Source: Heliocidaris tuberculata (lineage: Eukaryota > Echinodermata > Echinoidea > Camarodonta > Echinometridae). From it: 64,000 nt of DNA. Location of the stretch: positions 7,059,491-7,123,490 of the forward strand of contig CM046845.1 of assembly GCA_025618425.1 (NCBI GenBank), read 5' to 3'. Positions 1 to 11,038 of this stretch are shown here, one piece after another (within the stretch, counting starts at the first letter, position 1; each line of letters opens with the position of its first letter). The notes under the pieces were generated by a model. It made no database searches. It was given only the letters and a program-made list of their open reading frames with translations, and was not told where the DNA came from. Both the position numbers and the translations under genes were made by a program.

Positions 1-40
1 TTTTCTTTTATGCCGCTTCGGCTTCAAAAGTGGGAGGTGG

Positions 41-91
41 CCTGCCACCCCCCCCCCCCCCCCCCCCTCCCCCTCCCTGAATCCGCCAGTG
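41..91. mobile_element. End of an inverted-repeat transposon (CAGTGGCGGATCCAG-type)
   Basis: A run of about 18 C leads into CCTGAATCCGCCAGTG. This resembles the terminus CCTGGATCCGCCACTG of the complete element at 3728-3984. Only one end is recognisable and the partner end may lie outside the window. The C tract just inside the terminus is typical of this group here. It is a non-coding remnant. Confidence 0.4.
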
Positions 92-1648
92 TTCTAATTG
101 ATGGCCTAAACGAATCCGACAATGACTAGCGACGATCATGGAACCGCGAGTCTTGGAGAGAAAAAAAAAAAAATTTATGGCTCCTGTGAAACTGGTCTAA
201 TGCGGGGGCTAATTGCTCTTATGGACGATGTTTGTTACATAGCGAGATGATTACACTGTATGAATGGAATAGACGGGATAGCCGTACGCATAGATCACGT
301 GATAATCGCATTTAACAAAATGGCAGGTTAAAGAAAATGGCGGACTCGTAAAAAATTTTGATTTCTGTTTGACTGATTGAAAGCGACCTACGTTTCGGAT
401 ATATATGATGAAGTGATAATGAATTCAAACATTAAACGCATGAATACGGTCGGTGGCTTACAGATTCGAACCGACTTTTCACTCAGAGAAGGAAAGATGG
501 GCCTATCAGCATGCATATTTGTGCAATTATGGAGAACATGATCTGTAATTTGATACTTGGGGCATTGAATTAAATTCATTAAAAGAATTTGGTGAACAGA
601 TGCAGAGAGGACAAATGGAGAAATCGTTAGGAAAGACAGATAAGTCAATTATCAAGCCGACAGTGAAAAACAAGTTTTTAAAATGCAGCCTTTAGAGAAT
701 AATCGAATTGTACATGTCAGAATTTCATGATCGTTTATTGTGTACTTGTGACTGTTGACATGATAATGTGGTTTTTTGTTCTTTTTGATTTTGTCGTCTT
801 TCTTGTTGTTTAAATTCACTTCTTAAAACATGAAAGGTGAAAATATACCTGCTAAAATGTAAACCTGGGACATAACATGAATAATTTAGTTACGAGGGAG
901 AAAAAAAAACAAGGGCATATTGCATTCAAACCTCTGTGGGTCTATCTGATACTCGCTATCAATACTGTGCAGTCAGCAAATTCTTTTAAATTCAAAATTC
1001 AAAACGAAATTTAAAAAAATGCTTTGACAGAAACAGTAAATAAGGTCTGAAGTGAATTAAATAATAATTGCAACATCATAATAAAACATTGTTGACTGAG
1101 AAAGAAGCAGAGAAGAACGCTAGTGAAATATCACCCTGATATTTCATACCGAAACGAAGTTTGGCGTACCGATAAAAATGATCACATGACCTTCAAGAAA
1201 GTATAGGAAAAGAAAAGGCTAGCGTCAAACTGTCAGGGCTAACCATGTTAGTGGCTATGTAGCTTTGAAATAGAATGTGATAATGTGAAATATGACATGA
1301 ATTCTGAACTTTATCGAAAGAGTAAATTTTAAAAGCAAATTTTGGAATAGACACAGACAACTAAGACAGAGGAGAAAAACAATGAAAAAAGGTGTTTGTG
1401 TGACGTGAGAGAGGGAGAGAGGAGGAGAGAGTATTGAGAGAGGAAGAGAGAGAGGGGGGTGAGGGAGGGAGGGGGTGAAAAGTGTTTGCAGCCCAAATTT
1501 TGGCACTAATTTTTCATGATAAAACTACCATAGACCATCATTTCATTTTTACCAAAGTTGTCTTTATGACTTTTAGAAGAGGAAACCTTGATCAATAATT
1601 AAGCGTAAGCGATTTATAACGAAGGAAATAGGAAGAGAATGAGAAAGG

Positions 1649-1651
<3 letters not shown>
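92..1651. other. AT-rich stretch, no gene seen
   Basis: No tRNA, transposon terminus or convincing exon is visible. There is a GA-rich patch at about 1405-1478, and the open frame opposite it (1255-1506, minus) is low-complexity translation. Short A runs are scattered. The rest appears single-copy. Confidence 0.5.

Positions 1652-1689
<38 letters not shown>
1652..1689. repeat. (GA)n microsatellite upstream of tRNA-Gln
   Basis: Nineteen GA dinucleotides without interruption. They end 54 bp before the 5' end of the tRNA-Gln gene at 1744. A GA tract also lies upstream of the second tRNA-Gln gene in that gene's own orientation. Confidence 0.9.
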
Positions 1690-1692
<3 letters not shown>

Positions 1693-1743
1693 AGGGGCAG
1701 TGGGGTATAAAATCATAAAAATGTTTTTAAAAGCCGCATCAGC

Positions 1744-1815
1744 GGTTCCATGGTGTAACGGTTAGCACTCGAGACTCTGAATCTCGCGATCCGAGTTCAA
1801 ATCTCGGTGGAACCT
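1744..1815 (+). tRNA. tRNA-Gln (anticodon CTG)
   Basis: A complete 72-nt tRNA gene that decodes CAG glutamine codons in cytosolic translation. The 5' acceptor arm GGTTCCA (1744-1750) pairs perfectly with TGGAACC (1808-1814), and the discriminator base is T1815. The anticodon stem CGAGA/TCTCG (1770-1774 and 1782-1786) encloses the loop CTCTGAA, which puts anticodon CTG at 1777-1779. The T arm carries GAGTTCAAATCTC, which supplies the internal box B, and the D arm with TGGTGTAACGG supplies box A. CCA is not encoded, as expected for a eukaryotic gene. There is no intron. A run of ten T follows after two bases. A near-identical gene lies at 22443-22514 on the other strand. All stems are intact, so it is probably functional. 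Confidence 0.95.
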
Positions 1816-1817
1816 CC

Positions 1818-1827
1818 TTTTTTTTTT
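1818..1827 (+). terminator. Pol III terminator (T10)
   Basis: Ten consecutive T begin three bases after the tRNA-Gln discriminator base. Runs of four or more T terminate RNA polymerase III, so this is the expected end of the transcript. Confidence 0.85.
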
Positions 1828-3196
1828 GTTTGTTTTTTTTGCTTTATAACATATTTTTTGTTGACGATAATTTTATGATGTACAAAATGTAAGTTACACA
1901 TCAAGATCATTTTCATCAATTTAAGGATAAAGAGAAGCTTGAGAATAGTTTGGCAGATTATTATACCTCATAGCACCCTCTTCATATAGGCGAAGCTCGC
2001 GCCTTGCAAAATGAAACTGGTGATGTCGTTTCAAAATTCCACGAAGTAGGTTATGTAATAATGTCGCAAAAGAGAAACAAGGAGAAGACAGCTAGGCAAA
2101 GATGCCAAACATCGCACTAAATATAGCGGGCTGAAAGAATATCCGACCACATAATGTGATAATCTAGATTGTGACGTGTCTATGAAATGAAATTATAGTA
2201 TCATGTATGCAATATTGAGAACCCCCGATGAAAAACAGAATCATAAGGGGGAAATGAACCTGGTCTATTTTTAACATAGCCTAAAGTTGAGCGTCTTACT
2301 TAACGCCGGCTGACACAGCATTATTTTTGTAGTGTAATAATTTCTGTTTTGGCAAAGCTTTACCCGAATTAGAATGTTGTTGTAACCTAAATAGTTTGGT
2401 GCATGAAACAAAACATGAAATCTATATTTTCATCTGCATGAGAATTATTGCCTAATCCCTATGAAAGTATAAACAAGCGATATTATAGTATTTTATTACA
2501 CAACTTTGAACGTTAGTTATTTGTGCTTTCGACCAAATACTCATTGTGTAACAGAAGGTACACCCTCTTATATTTTCACAGTAGTTGCGAACAAACGTCA
2601 TGCGCTTGATATAGATCAATCCATTAATCAATCAATAAATCCCTTTACATAATCACAACGCATTTTCACTGAGATTAAAAGTGTTGTAACCTGTCAATCA
2701 AAATGACTACGATGACGACATAAGGATTAGGAGCTCGGAGGTTAACGCGTGTCACGTAATTCTAAATTTAATCAATTATTGATATAAAACACGTAGGAAT
2801 TAGTTTTATCAAGATTATCTTTATAATTACATTAATGAAGTTTGTATTTTGCTAAACGGAAAGCGTCTTCTTCCAAACATGTGAGAACAGTCTATACAAA
2901 CTCAAGACAAAAAAAACAACAACAGCAAAAAAGATTCTTTTACCCGCCATATTACTTCTTGTACATGATTGTGATGCTTTATACAAGTCATTGTGTAAAT
3001 ATCAATATAATTCTACTTTTTAATGAAAAGGTGAACAGTATCAATCAGTAGATTTAAGGAGTCAAAATTTGCTAAATAAATAGGTCAGGTCTAACTATAC
3101 ACATAATACACATACGCAGAAATGTATTCTTAATTGTCTGGACAATCTGTAGAATTGATTATCTATAGCATTATATAATTCTAGTTGTTTGTTGTG

Positions 3197-3197
<1 letters not shown>
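1828..3197. other. AT-rich stretch, no gene seen
   Basis: No repeat terminus or gene was recognised. A 69-codon open frame at 2842-3051 is lysine/glutamine-rich and looks like chance reading of A-rich DNA. A more balanced block around 2700-2760 has no assigned function. Confidence 0.5.

Positions 3198-3227
<30 letters not shown>
3198..3227. repeat. (GT)n microsatellite
   Basis: About 15 GT dinucleotides in a row, followed by imperfect GT-rich sequence to about 3247. Confidence 0.9.
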
Positions 3228-3231
<4 letters not shown>

Positions 3232-3584
3232 ATTGTGTGCGTGTGTTTACATCAGTGTGAATCGAAAATATATATTGGGAAATACACGTTTTGACGAAAT
3301 CAAATACCTAAATCCTAATTAGAAGCTGCTATTTTCCCTGTTGTTACCAATTAAGGAGAAATGGGAAAACCTAGTAGCGATTAGAAAATAGTCGCAGCAG
3401 ATGCAAATATGGACTATATCACCATTGTCAGTTTGTCACACTACACAATGTAGGTCAAGCTGCAATATAATGTAATGTGATTTAAAATTGATTTTCAATC
3501 TCACATTAATCGTGATTAAAATGCAATTACTACAGTCATCATGTTTCTCAAATCAAGGTTAGATTTAATGAGCTCTGAGCGGTG

Positions 3585-5055
3585 CGCTCATAGAAAGACG
3601 ATTATAGAAATCACCGCTTGCTGACGTGATAGCTTAATTGATATAACACGTTGGTAATTATACAGTACGACTTACCTGGGACTAGCTTTATTTGAGGTTC
3701 TCCGAGAGTCGTCGTGATTGCTACTGTCAGTGGCGGATCCAGGGGGTGCCCCCGTGCCCCCTTCCGGCAAAATCCAATCTCGCATACCCTCAGTTGACAG
3801 TATAAAAAAGAAGAAGAAAGTGCCCCCTTATTGCTCCCCGGCAGCAGTTTGTTGTTGTTGTTGTAGTTGTTGCTGGTCAGGGAATTCGGAGAAACAAAGC
3901 TATGTATATTATAGCTTACTTGCTTGCTTGTCACAATTTCGACTGCTAATGAGGGGGGGGGGGGGAATCCTGGATCCGCCACTGACTACCCTTTTTGATG
4001 ACGCTGTATGGTTCTGGCCTTATATTAGCCTTTGTCTGTTGAATTAATTGCATTAATAAATTATCTATAGCTTAATCGATCAAGCACATTGATAATTACA
4101 TTATGAATTACCTGGTACTAGAGTTTTGAAGATAGACCATGTTTTCTCCAAACTTGATGATAATAATAATACGCCAGATCCATATTGAACACAATTGAGT
4201 TTGAATTGTATTATTCTAGCTTTGTCTGTGGAATTAACTGCATTGATAAGTTCTCTGCATATAGCTTAACGGATAAAACACATTGATATAAATAACATTA
4301 CGACTTACCTGGGACTGCAGTTTTGTGTATTGACAATACTCCATGATGCTGGTACGATTGATCCATATTAAACACCTTTCGGTCGGCATTGTATGATTTC
4401 AGCTTTATTTTGGATTTTGTCTGTGGAATTAATTGCATTAATAATTTTTCTCTACAGCTTAATCGATCAAACACATTGATATAAACAACATTACGACTTA
4501 CCTGGGACGAAATTTTTTGTGTATTCACCTTGTTCACTCAATGATGCTGGTAATACGATGGATCCCATATTAAACACCTTTCGGTCGGCATTGTATGATT
4601 TTAGCTTTATTTTGGACTTTGTCTGTGGAATTAATTGCATTAATAATTTCTCTCTTTAGCTTAATCGATCAAACACTTTGATATAAACAATTAACATTAC
4701 GACTTACCTGGGACCGCAGGTTTGTGTATTGACAATGTTTACTCACTGATGCTGCATATTAATACGATGGATCCATATTGAACACCTTTTGGTCGGCCAT
4801 GTACGATTTTAGCTCTATCTTAGCCTTTGTCTGTGGAATTAATTGCTTTCAACATTTATCTCTAAAGCTTAATCAAGCAAACACATTGATAATTAATTAC
4901 ATTGCGACTTTGACCTGGGACTGTAGTTTTGTGAAATCACCATGTTTTCTCAGAACCGATAAGCCAGATCTATATTGAACCCCTTTCGGTCGGCATTGTA
5001 TGACTTTAGCTTTATTATTTTGGACATTGTCTGTGAAATTAATTGCATTAACGAG
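3585..5055. repeat. Tandem array of ~200-bp units (about 7 copies)
   Basis: The block GACTTACCTGGGA recurs in more or less diverged form near 3669, 4105, 4301, 4495, 4701 and 4904. The companion blocks CTTTCGGTCGGCATTGTATG and GTCTGTGGAATTAATTGCAT recur at matching intervals. Spacing is about 180-206 bp once the transposon inserted at 3728-3984 is subtracted. Copies differ by small indels and substitutions, so this is an ageing satellite-like array and not a recent duplication. ACTTACCTG resembles a splice donor on the opposite strand, but no consistent open frame accompanies it. No coding function is supported. Confidence 0.85.
3728..3984. mobile_element. Non-autonomous inverted-repeat transposon inserted in the tandem array
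   Basis: The left end CAGTGGCGGATCCAGG and right end CCTGGATCCGCCACTG are perfect 16-bp inverted repeats enclosing 257 bp with no transposase. Ends of this type are common on hAT-like MITEs, but I cannot see a clean 8-bp target duplication, so the superfamily is a guess. It interrupts one unit of the surrounding array and is therefore younger than that array. A G13-14 run lies just inside the right end. Confidence 0.8.
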
Positions 5056-5519
5056 AGTGAATACGCCAAGCACTGAGAGAAAGTCAATGTCGTGTGGTAT
5101 AAAAATACGGCAAATTTTAACACATAATAAGAATCAGAAACCTTAAAATATGAATCACGGTGGCGGTGCAAATTTTTCTTTCGCTAGCAGTCTGATCATT
5201 TTCACACGTGGTTGAAAAAATCTGAATGGAATTGAATAATTGAAAAGTACAGGTGTATTTGATAGAGGTACAAGAGAGAATATTATATACAAACGTCAGT
5301 CCCATACATTTATTTTTATGTAGGAATATAATAAAGGCATATTGCATTTATGATAGTGTTTTTGTATTAGGGTCATTGTCATGATCATATTTGGCATTAT
5401 CACTTTTATAATACTGTTACGATGTTACTAGTATTTTCACCACACCCATGCTTTAACATAAATTTTTTCAGCGCCTGTCGAATCATTCATAAGAAAATCT
5501 TCAGCAGCAGAAGCAGCAT
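5056..5519. other. AT-rich stretch after the array
   Basis: Non-repetitive AT-rich DNA. The short open frames on both strands show no recognisable domain. Confidence 0.4.
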
Positions 5520-5549
5520 TGTCATCATCATCACCACCACCATCATGAA

Positions 5550-5586
<37 letters not shown>

Positions 5587-5834
5587 TTCATCATTATCAT
5601 TGCTATAACCATTATTACCATCACCACCATCATCAACATCGTAAGAATCCCCCCCTCCTCTCTCTTTCTATCTCTCTCTCACTTTCTCTCTCTCACACTT
5701 TCTCTCTCTCACACTTTCTCTCTCTCACACACACACACGCACACACTCTCTTTCTTTCTCTCTCTCTCTCACTATCTCTCTCTCTCTCACACAACGCACG
5801 CACACACACACGCACACACACACACACACACACA

Positions 5835-5880
<46 letters not shown>

Positions 5881-5884
5881 CGCT
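5520..5884. repeat. Compound (CAT)n, (CT)n and (CA)n microsatellites
   Basis: CAT/ATC triplets occupy about 5524-5640. Alternating CT and CA tracts follow from 5660, ending in an uninterrupted CT run to about 5876. Long open frames across it on both strands encode only Ile/Ser/Leu/His or Arg/Glu/Val/Cys repeats and are artefacts. Confidence 0.9.
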
Positions 5885-6290
5885 CAATTCCATATTTGTC
5901 ATCTGCTCATCAAGTCCTCTCTAACATTATTACATATCATTATTTGCACCTCCTTCCTCTTCCTCACCTGATGCCCCTCGATGTGTTAGAAACGACCCAA
6001 TACCCTTCGTCAACCAGAACTATCGATGCTGTCAACAATGTTAGATAATATTGGCCTCGGTCAATATAATGCTGTAATATGCCGCCAATTATCCCATCTA
6101 GCAGCACTATATCTCCCGACCTTGTCTGGTGGGCGCATATGGCGCTCTTAATTAGTCAATCAAACACATTGAGTAATTAGAGAGAGAAGCTGGGGTCCTT
6201 CTAAAGCCATTAAAAGCGTCAGGTGTATTGTGTTGGACATTGATGCTTGATGTGACGAGCTTAATGCGCAACGACGTGGCGTATTTTTGG
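5885..6290. other. Non-repetitive block, possible conserved non-coding DNA
   Basis: Between the microsatellite and the next transposon the composition is balanced, with homeodomain-type TTAATTAG and AGTAATTAG motifs near 6148-6180. This could be regulatory DNA, but the sequence alone does not establish it. Confidence 0.25.
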
Positions 6291-6510
6291 TAGGGGCGTC
6301 GCTATGCTATTTTGACGGGGGGGGGGGGGGGGGTATCGGACCAAATTTGCCTGTGACTTAGTTGAAAAGCTTCCAACAAGCAAAAAGGGTGTCCTAAGAT
6401 TTTCGACAGTCAACATAGCTCAGCAAAAACAACTTTGATTTAAGTTAAGGATGTTTAAATTTTGAGCTGGGGTTTCAGCCCCCCCCCCCCCTCCCCAAGC
6501 GACGCCCCTG
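6291..6510. mobile_element. Inverted-repeat MITE (CAGGGGCGTCGCT ends)
   Basis: The left end TAGGGGCGTCGCT and right end AGCGACGCCCCTG form 12-bp inverted repeats around about 220 bp. A long G run (from about 6318) and a C run (6480-6491) sit just inside the two ends. There is no coding capacity. The ends are close to those of the 3728-3984 group and to a single end at 8283-8295. Confidence 0.75.
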
Positions 6511-7440
6511 GTCCAAGGAGTAAGATTAATTGAAATATACATCCAGAGAGGTAGAGAGAGAACAAAAAATGTTGAAGTGAATGTAGATAGATTTTCACAG
6601 TACAAGAGTGATCTCTAGATTATAATTTTATTCTACAAGTATGAAATACACGAAACTGTTTATTTAAAAAAGAAGTGTTGTAAACACTTGGGGTCTATTG
6701 TGCTGCAGAAAAACAAAATAATTTAATGATTGGAAGACAGAAATCTATGCATTGACATAATAGACATACAAATACATGTAGGTATAGTGATAGATAGAAT
6801 GATATACAAATACATCCATATAGATACATGAATAATTGATGTAATATATAAATACATATAAATTTAGATGAAAGATTTTTTTTTTAATAGGTAGGTGAAC
6901 AGTAACATTGTTGCATTGGTCGAAATAAAGTAGAGGAAAAAAAGTTACTCACGTGTAACAGAAACGAAAGCAAATATTAAGAATATAAAAAGTCTTTATA
7001 TCTATCAATTCAAATAAACCACTGCCCGATGCAGTAACATTTTTTCTTTACTTGCATGGTCAGAAATCGTCAGACGAGTTATTAAATCACGTAAATCTAG
7101 GCTGACCGCATTGGGTTGGATTTATCAAAAAACGGAAACAGTCCTCATCAAATCGACTCCTTTATGTCTGATTTCACTCGAGATAGTCTGACGTGGTCTG
7201 ATAAATCGATGGAAAAAAAATTTATAGCTAATCATGATTGTCGCATCTTGTCAGACTCTTCGTTAAGTTTTGAAGAATTCGGGACAGAAAACATATCTCT
7301 CTTGGAGTCAGGTCGTAAAATTTGGTGGAGAAAATGACGTTTTATAACTCGCATGAATCATAGAAAGTTGACATATCAGATTATGATTTTCAGTTGTAAT
7401 TAGCATTGTATTGTATTTTCTCCCACGCATTCCCTTCCCA
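6511..7440. other. AT-rich stretch with a CAGAC cluster
   Basis: Degenerate ATACAAATACAT-like repetition lies at about 6765-6860. No gene was recognised. The 73-codon open frame at 7116-7337 has no identifiable domain. A motif cluster in this stretch is listed separately. Confidence 0.4.
7071..7256. promoter_or_regulatory. Cluster of CAGAC/GTCTG motifs
   Basis: Five copies of CAGAC or its complement fall at 7071, 7166, 7186, 7196 and 7252, within 186 bp. By chance about 0.4 would be expected for a 5-mer on both strands. CAGAC is the core bound by SMAD transcription factors. A TGF-beta-responsive element is conceivable, but a short motif cluster alone is weak evidence. Confidence 0.15.
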
Positions 7441-8073
7441 TTCTCCCCCCCCCCCCCTCTCTCTCTCTCTTCCTCTTTTTTTTATATTTCGAGCGCTTTA
7501 TATAACTTAATTACATATCTCTTAATCTTAATTAAATGCCTAGCTCTACTTTTCCTAATTCTCCTCAATGCCCTAAATCGCTCTTCTACAGAGCACCAAC
7601 AATTTCGTCATTTTTTTTCAAGTCCTTAATCTTTCTGTCTTTTTTATTTTTCTGTCTTCATAGTCTTCTCTTATAAGTGTTTAGTTTTTAATAGATTTGT
7701 AAATATATTTCATTTATTTTTCTGTCTATTTATAATAGTTATGTATAGCAGTAAGAGCACTTAATTGTGCAGTGTGTGCGTGTGTGTGTGTGCCTGTCTT
7801 TCTGTCTGTCTGTCTGTCTCTCTATATTTCTCTCTCCTTATATCTTTGTCTCTCCTATATATATCTATCCCATTTCTCTCTTTCTCTCTCTCCCACCCTC
7901 TCTTTCTCTTTCTCTTTCTCTCTCTCTCTTTCACTTACTCTCACACACACACACGTACAACAACCACAAAAAACATACACACACGAACACGCACACACAC
8001 ATATACCACGTTCACATCTTCCGCTGAAGTATACCTCTTCCAGGAATCGAAAACTGGATAAAAGGTTCTTCTT

Positions 8074-8104
<31 letters not shown>

Positions 8105-8170
8105 TCCTTTCTATTTCTCTCCTCCTCCTGTTATCACTTTTCTCTCTCTCTCTCTCTCTCTGCCTTCTTC
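7441..8170. repeat. CT/GT/CA simple-repeat region
   Basis: A C11-CT tract is at 7445-7472, GT repeats at 7770-7792, GTCT at 7797-7820, CT-rich DNA at 7820-7932, CA repeats at 7942-8003 and CT runs at 8075-8105 and 8141-8161. Overlapping open frames in several phases encode Ser/Leu/Phe or Arg/Glu repeats and are not genes. Confidence 0.85.
8019..8068 (-). repeat. Copy of the microsatellite-linked 50-bp block
   Basis: Read on the minus strand, this segment contains CCAGTTTTCGATTCCTGGAA and then a CTTCAGC block. It matches the block repeated at 15178-16600. As there, it sits between GA/CT tracts, which suggests a dispersed short repeat that travels with the microsatellite. Confidence 0.65.
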
Positions 8171-8277
8171 TTTTTCTTCTTCTCCGATTTTTCTCTTTTT
8201 GTTTTTGTTTCTTGCAAACTTTTCGGCGAACACTTGTGGTCTGACACCACCATCCCCACCTCCTCCCCATTCAGTAT

Positions 8278-8295
8278 AGTCTAGCAACGCCCCTG
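8278..8295. mobile_element. Isolated CAGGGGCG-type transposon end
   Basis: AGCAACGCCCCTG matches the right terminus of the MITE at 6291-6510 apart from one base. No matching left end is clear nearby, so this is probably a truncated copy. Confidence 0.35.
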
Positions 8296-8299
8296 GGTG

Positions 8300-9085
8300 A
8301 AGTAAGCAAGCAAACACGATCGAGTCAAAGTCGAGTCGACGCCTTGGGAATCACGTAAAAACACATGCGGTTATGAACAAGGCTCTTAGCATCACTTCAA
8401 GTCCATTATCTATTTTTATCTGAAGATAGCGGCTAGATCGGGTTAATCAGGGCCAATTTGCAGACGGACCTATACTCTCTTCATCTCCGCGATGAGTTAT
8501 AAAGAAATATAAAGAGAAAAGTTCAAGTTCTTACCCTGACGGTGACAAGGTTAAATCCCTTAATTGGCGGAGTGAGTCATGACTTAAGAAGCCATTTTAA
8601 TCCCCTTTTCTTTCATGTTTAATTTGGGAGATGCGAGGATTCGCTGTTCATCTCAATGTCTGTTCCCTCATCAATGTTACTTAAATCTTTTTATCAAAGA
8701 CGATTCGTTAAGACGCTGGTGAATTATATTAGTACCCATGCATTTTTCTCAATATCGCCATAATGAGATTGGGTATTGTTCTAATACCAGTCTTATTAGG
8801 TACATAATGTAAGTAGACATGAAAATTTAACATTTCATAGTTGTTAATAATGATTCACTTTGTCACTGTAAACCTTTTTTTTTTTTTTTTTTTTTCGTGA
8901 AAAGGAAATGTACGACGTTTAAATTCGTATTCATAATCATAGGTCTATTTCTATTATTATGAAGAATGGGATTGTCTGATCAGAACTGATGATTATTAAA
9001 ATTACTCTGTTTCATATCGATCATTAATTTACTCAAATATCCGAAGTATTTATCAATATGATGATAGTATCTTGAATTAAAAAAA
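8300..9085. other. Single-copy block with balanced composition, then AT-rich
   Basis: The part at 8300-8700 is less AT-rich than its surroundings and free of repeats. It could be conserved non-coding DNA. A T-run of about 20 bases starts near 8876. No gene was recognised. Confidence 0.3.
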
Positions 9086-9086
9086 A

Positions 9087-9262
9087 GTGGAAGAAAGGGA
9101 GAGAAGGGGAGAGGAAGGGAGGGGAGAAAGAGGGGGGAGGGGAGAGGAGAGAGAGGGGGCAGAGAGGGGGAGAGGGAGACAGAGACAGAGACAGGGAGGG
9201 AGAGAGAGAGAGAGAGAGAGAGAGGGGGGAGAGGGGGGGGGGGAGATGGGAGAAACAGAGAC
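9087..9262. repeat. GA/G-rich simple repeat
   Basis: Irregular GGGAGA and GAGA tracts include an uninterrupted GA run (9200-9222) and a G run (about 9234-9242). Open frames on both strands are low-complexity translation. Confidence 0.9.
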
Positions 9263-9463
9263 AGGCATACGCATAATATCAGAAATAGAGGGTCTTCGGC
9301 AAAAGAAGAGATGAGAACACTTGTTAATTATTAATTGACTAGTCCATTTCGAAAGGATCACATACATAAATAAATCATTGATGATCTTCTCCTTTAAGTC
9401 ACAAGCTCTATAGATAGCCAAGGATACTCCTACAAATGAGAGGTGGAGATTGAGGGGTACAGA

Positions 9464-9859
9464 TTAAAGATAAAGTTGAGTACTATCACGTGATTACATT
9501 GTGAGAGGAACTGTCCAGAAGTTATTGGGAAAGACTGATTATGAATATGAAGTACATGAAAATAATTGTATCCTGTGAAGTTTTGGAATCATTAAAGTGA
9601 TATCAAACAAATTGGCTAAATCTTGCGATAAATCGCAGTCATACAGAAATAGGTATGGGACTAGATACTCATGTGACATGAAAATTTAGTCCCAAGTTCT
9701 AAGCCACATCCAGTCATAATTCAAATGTGAGGGCATCTGAACAGCAATCCTCTTCTGGGGATATCTCTGTTGTGATATTCTTTCCAAACTAACACAAAAT
9801 AGAATGCAAAAGCTCACAAGTTATATTTGACCTTGATGAGAGCGCAATCTTCTCTTTAA
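9464..9859 (+). mobile_element. TTAA-flanked MITE, family M1 copy 1
   Basis: This 396-bp segment begins TTAAAGATAAAGTTGAG and ends CTTCTCTTTAA. It is closely similar along its length to segments at 19040, 38729 (inverted) and 41340. Shared internal blocks include ATTACATTGTGA, TTTTGGAATCAT, GTATGGGACT, AGCAATCCTCTTC and AAAGCTCACAA. TTAA target duplication with TTAAAG ends recalls piggyBac-type or T2-type MITEs. There is no transposase. In this copy both TTAA sites are intact. Confidence 0.85.
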
Positions 9860-10714
9860 AGAAAGAGCCACATCGTGCAGGAGTTCCCTGCCTGTGTGAC
9901 TCACGTCGGTCGGAGCGCGTTGATTAAAAATACTTCCTCTTGATTGACTTTTATGAATGGCTCAGCTCCTATTTTGTGAGCTATCGGTCTGTCTTAAGCC
10001 ACCCTATAATCCCCTCTTCTCCTTGGATGCCAAGACATGGAGGACAGACAGAAAAGTATAGAAGAGAGATATTCCGCAAAGCACTGTAGGGAACTGTGGA
10101 TTACACCAAAACAGACTTGTTCGTCGGCTAATAACGTTCCAACGATAGAACTTGCTTTTTTCTTGATCGATTCGAGAAGCTTCCGACGCATATGTACATG
10201 CTAATTGTTACTCTCTTCATCAACTTGAAGTCTGCATTTTTTTTTTGAAAACTAGAAAATTCAAATGAGAATCTAAACAGGAACAGGAATCATGATGCTA
10301 TCTAAAGCTTTCGCTTGTAAAAGAGCACTGCTTTGATATTGAAGATGAATTCAAATCCATAATGATCCATATTTATATGCAACATTTATATTCAATGAAT
10401 ACCATGATCCAGACACATTATATGCATTCATTCATAGATTACTACTGAATGATGTTTATAATTTTCTCTGTTGTATGCAGAGGGTTAAATTATCTGAGGG
10501 GAAAAAGAAACACTATGGATGAAGAAGGAGCTGTTTAAATAAAATGCAATATCGGGGAAAAGAATAATAGGGTCAGAGGGTAGCAAACAATTCCAGAAAA
10601 TCATCGATCGTGAAATTTAAAAACCGGGTGTTGTATCGAATATCGCAACAGCCTCCTACATAATTCAGAACATAATTTTTTTTTAAAGTCATTGAAATTG
10701 ACAAAGAGGAGTTA
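9860..10714. other. Single-copy block, possible regulatory DNA
   Basis: The part at 9890-10200 is relatively GC-rich and repeat-free. From there to the TTC repeat the sequence is AT-rich. The 65-codon open frame at 9994-10191 (minus) has no recognisable domain. No gene is supported. Confidence 0.3.
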
Positions 10715-10875
10715 TTTCTTCTTCTTCTTCTTCTTCTTCTTCTTCTTCTTCTTCTTCTTCTTCTTCTTCTTCTTCTTCTTCTTCTTCTTCTTCTTCTTCT
10801 TCTTCTTCTTCTTCTTCTTCTTCTTCTTCTTCTTCTTCTTCTTCTTCTTCTTCTTCTTCTTCTTCATCTTCTTCT
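10715..10875. repeat. (TTC)n microsatellite, about 50 copies
   Basis: An almost pure TTC tract of about 150 bp, with one TTCATC interruption near the 3' end. It reads as poly-Glu on the minus strand and poly-Phe on the plus strand, neither of which is a real protein. Long GAA/TTC tracts can adopt triplex structures. Confidence 0.95.
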
Positions 10876-11038
10876 ATTTCCATCTTCTCCTTTTCCTTCT
10901 TTTTAAATTTTCTTTATTGTATGTTCCCATTCGTATTTCGTAATTCAGGGATGGAGTTTGTTGAATTAAACCAAAGCTTTGATAAATTGACTCGTAGCGG
11001 ATAGAGGAAGGTAGCGGGTGGGTGAGAGAGGTGTCCTG

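Noticed and set aside
10689..10943. Poly-Glu and poly-Phe open frames
   Set aside because: Direct translation of the (TTC)n tract on the two strands.
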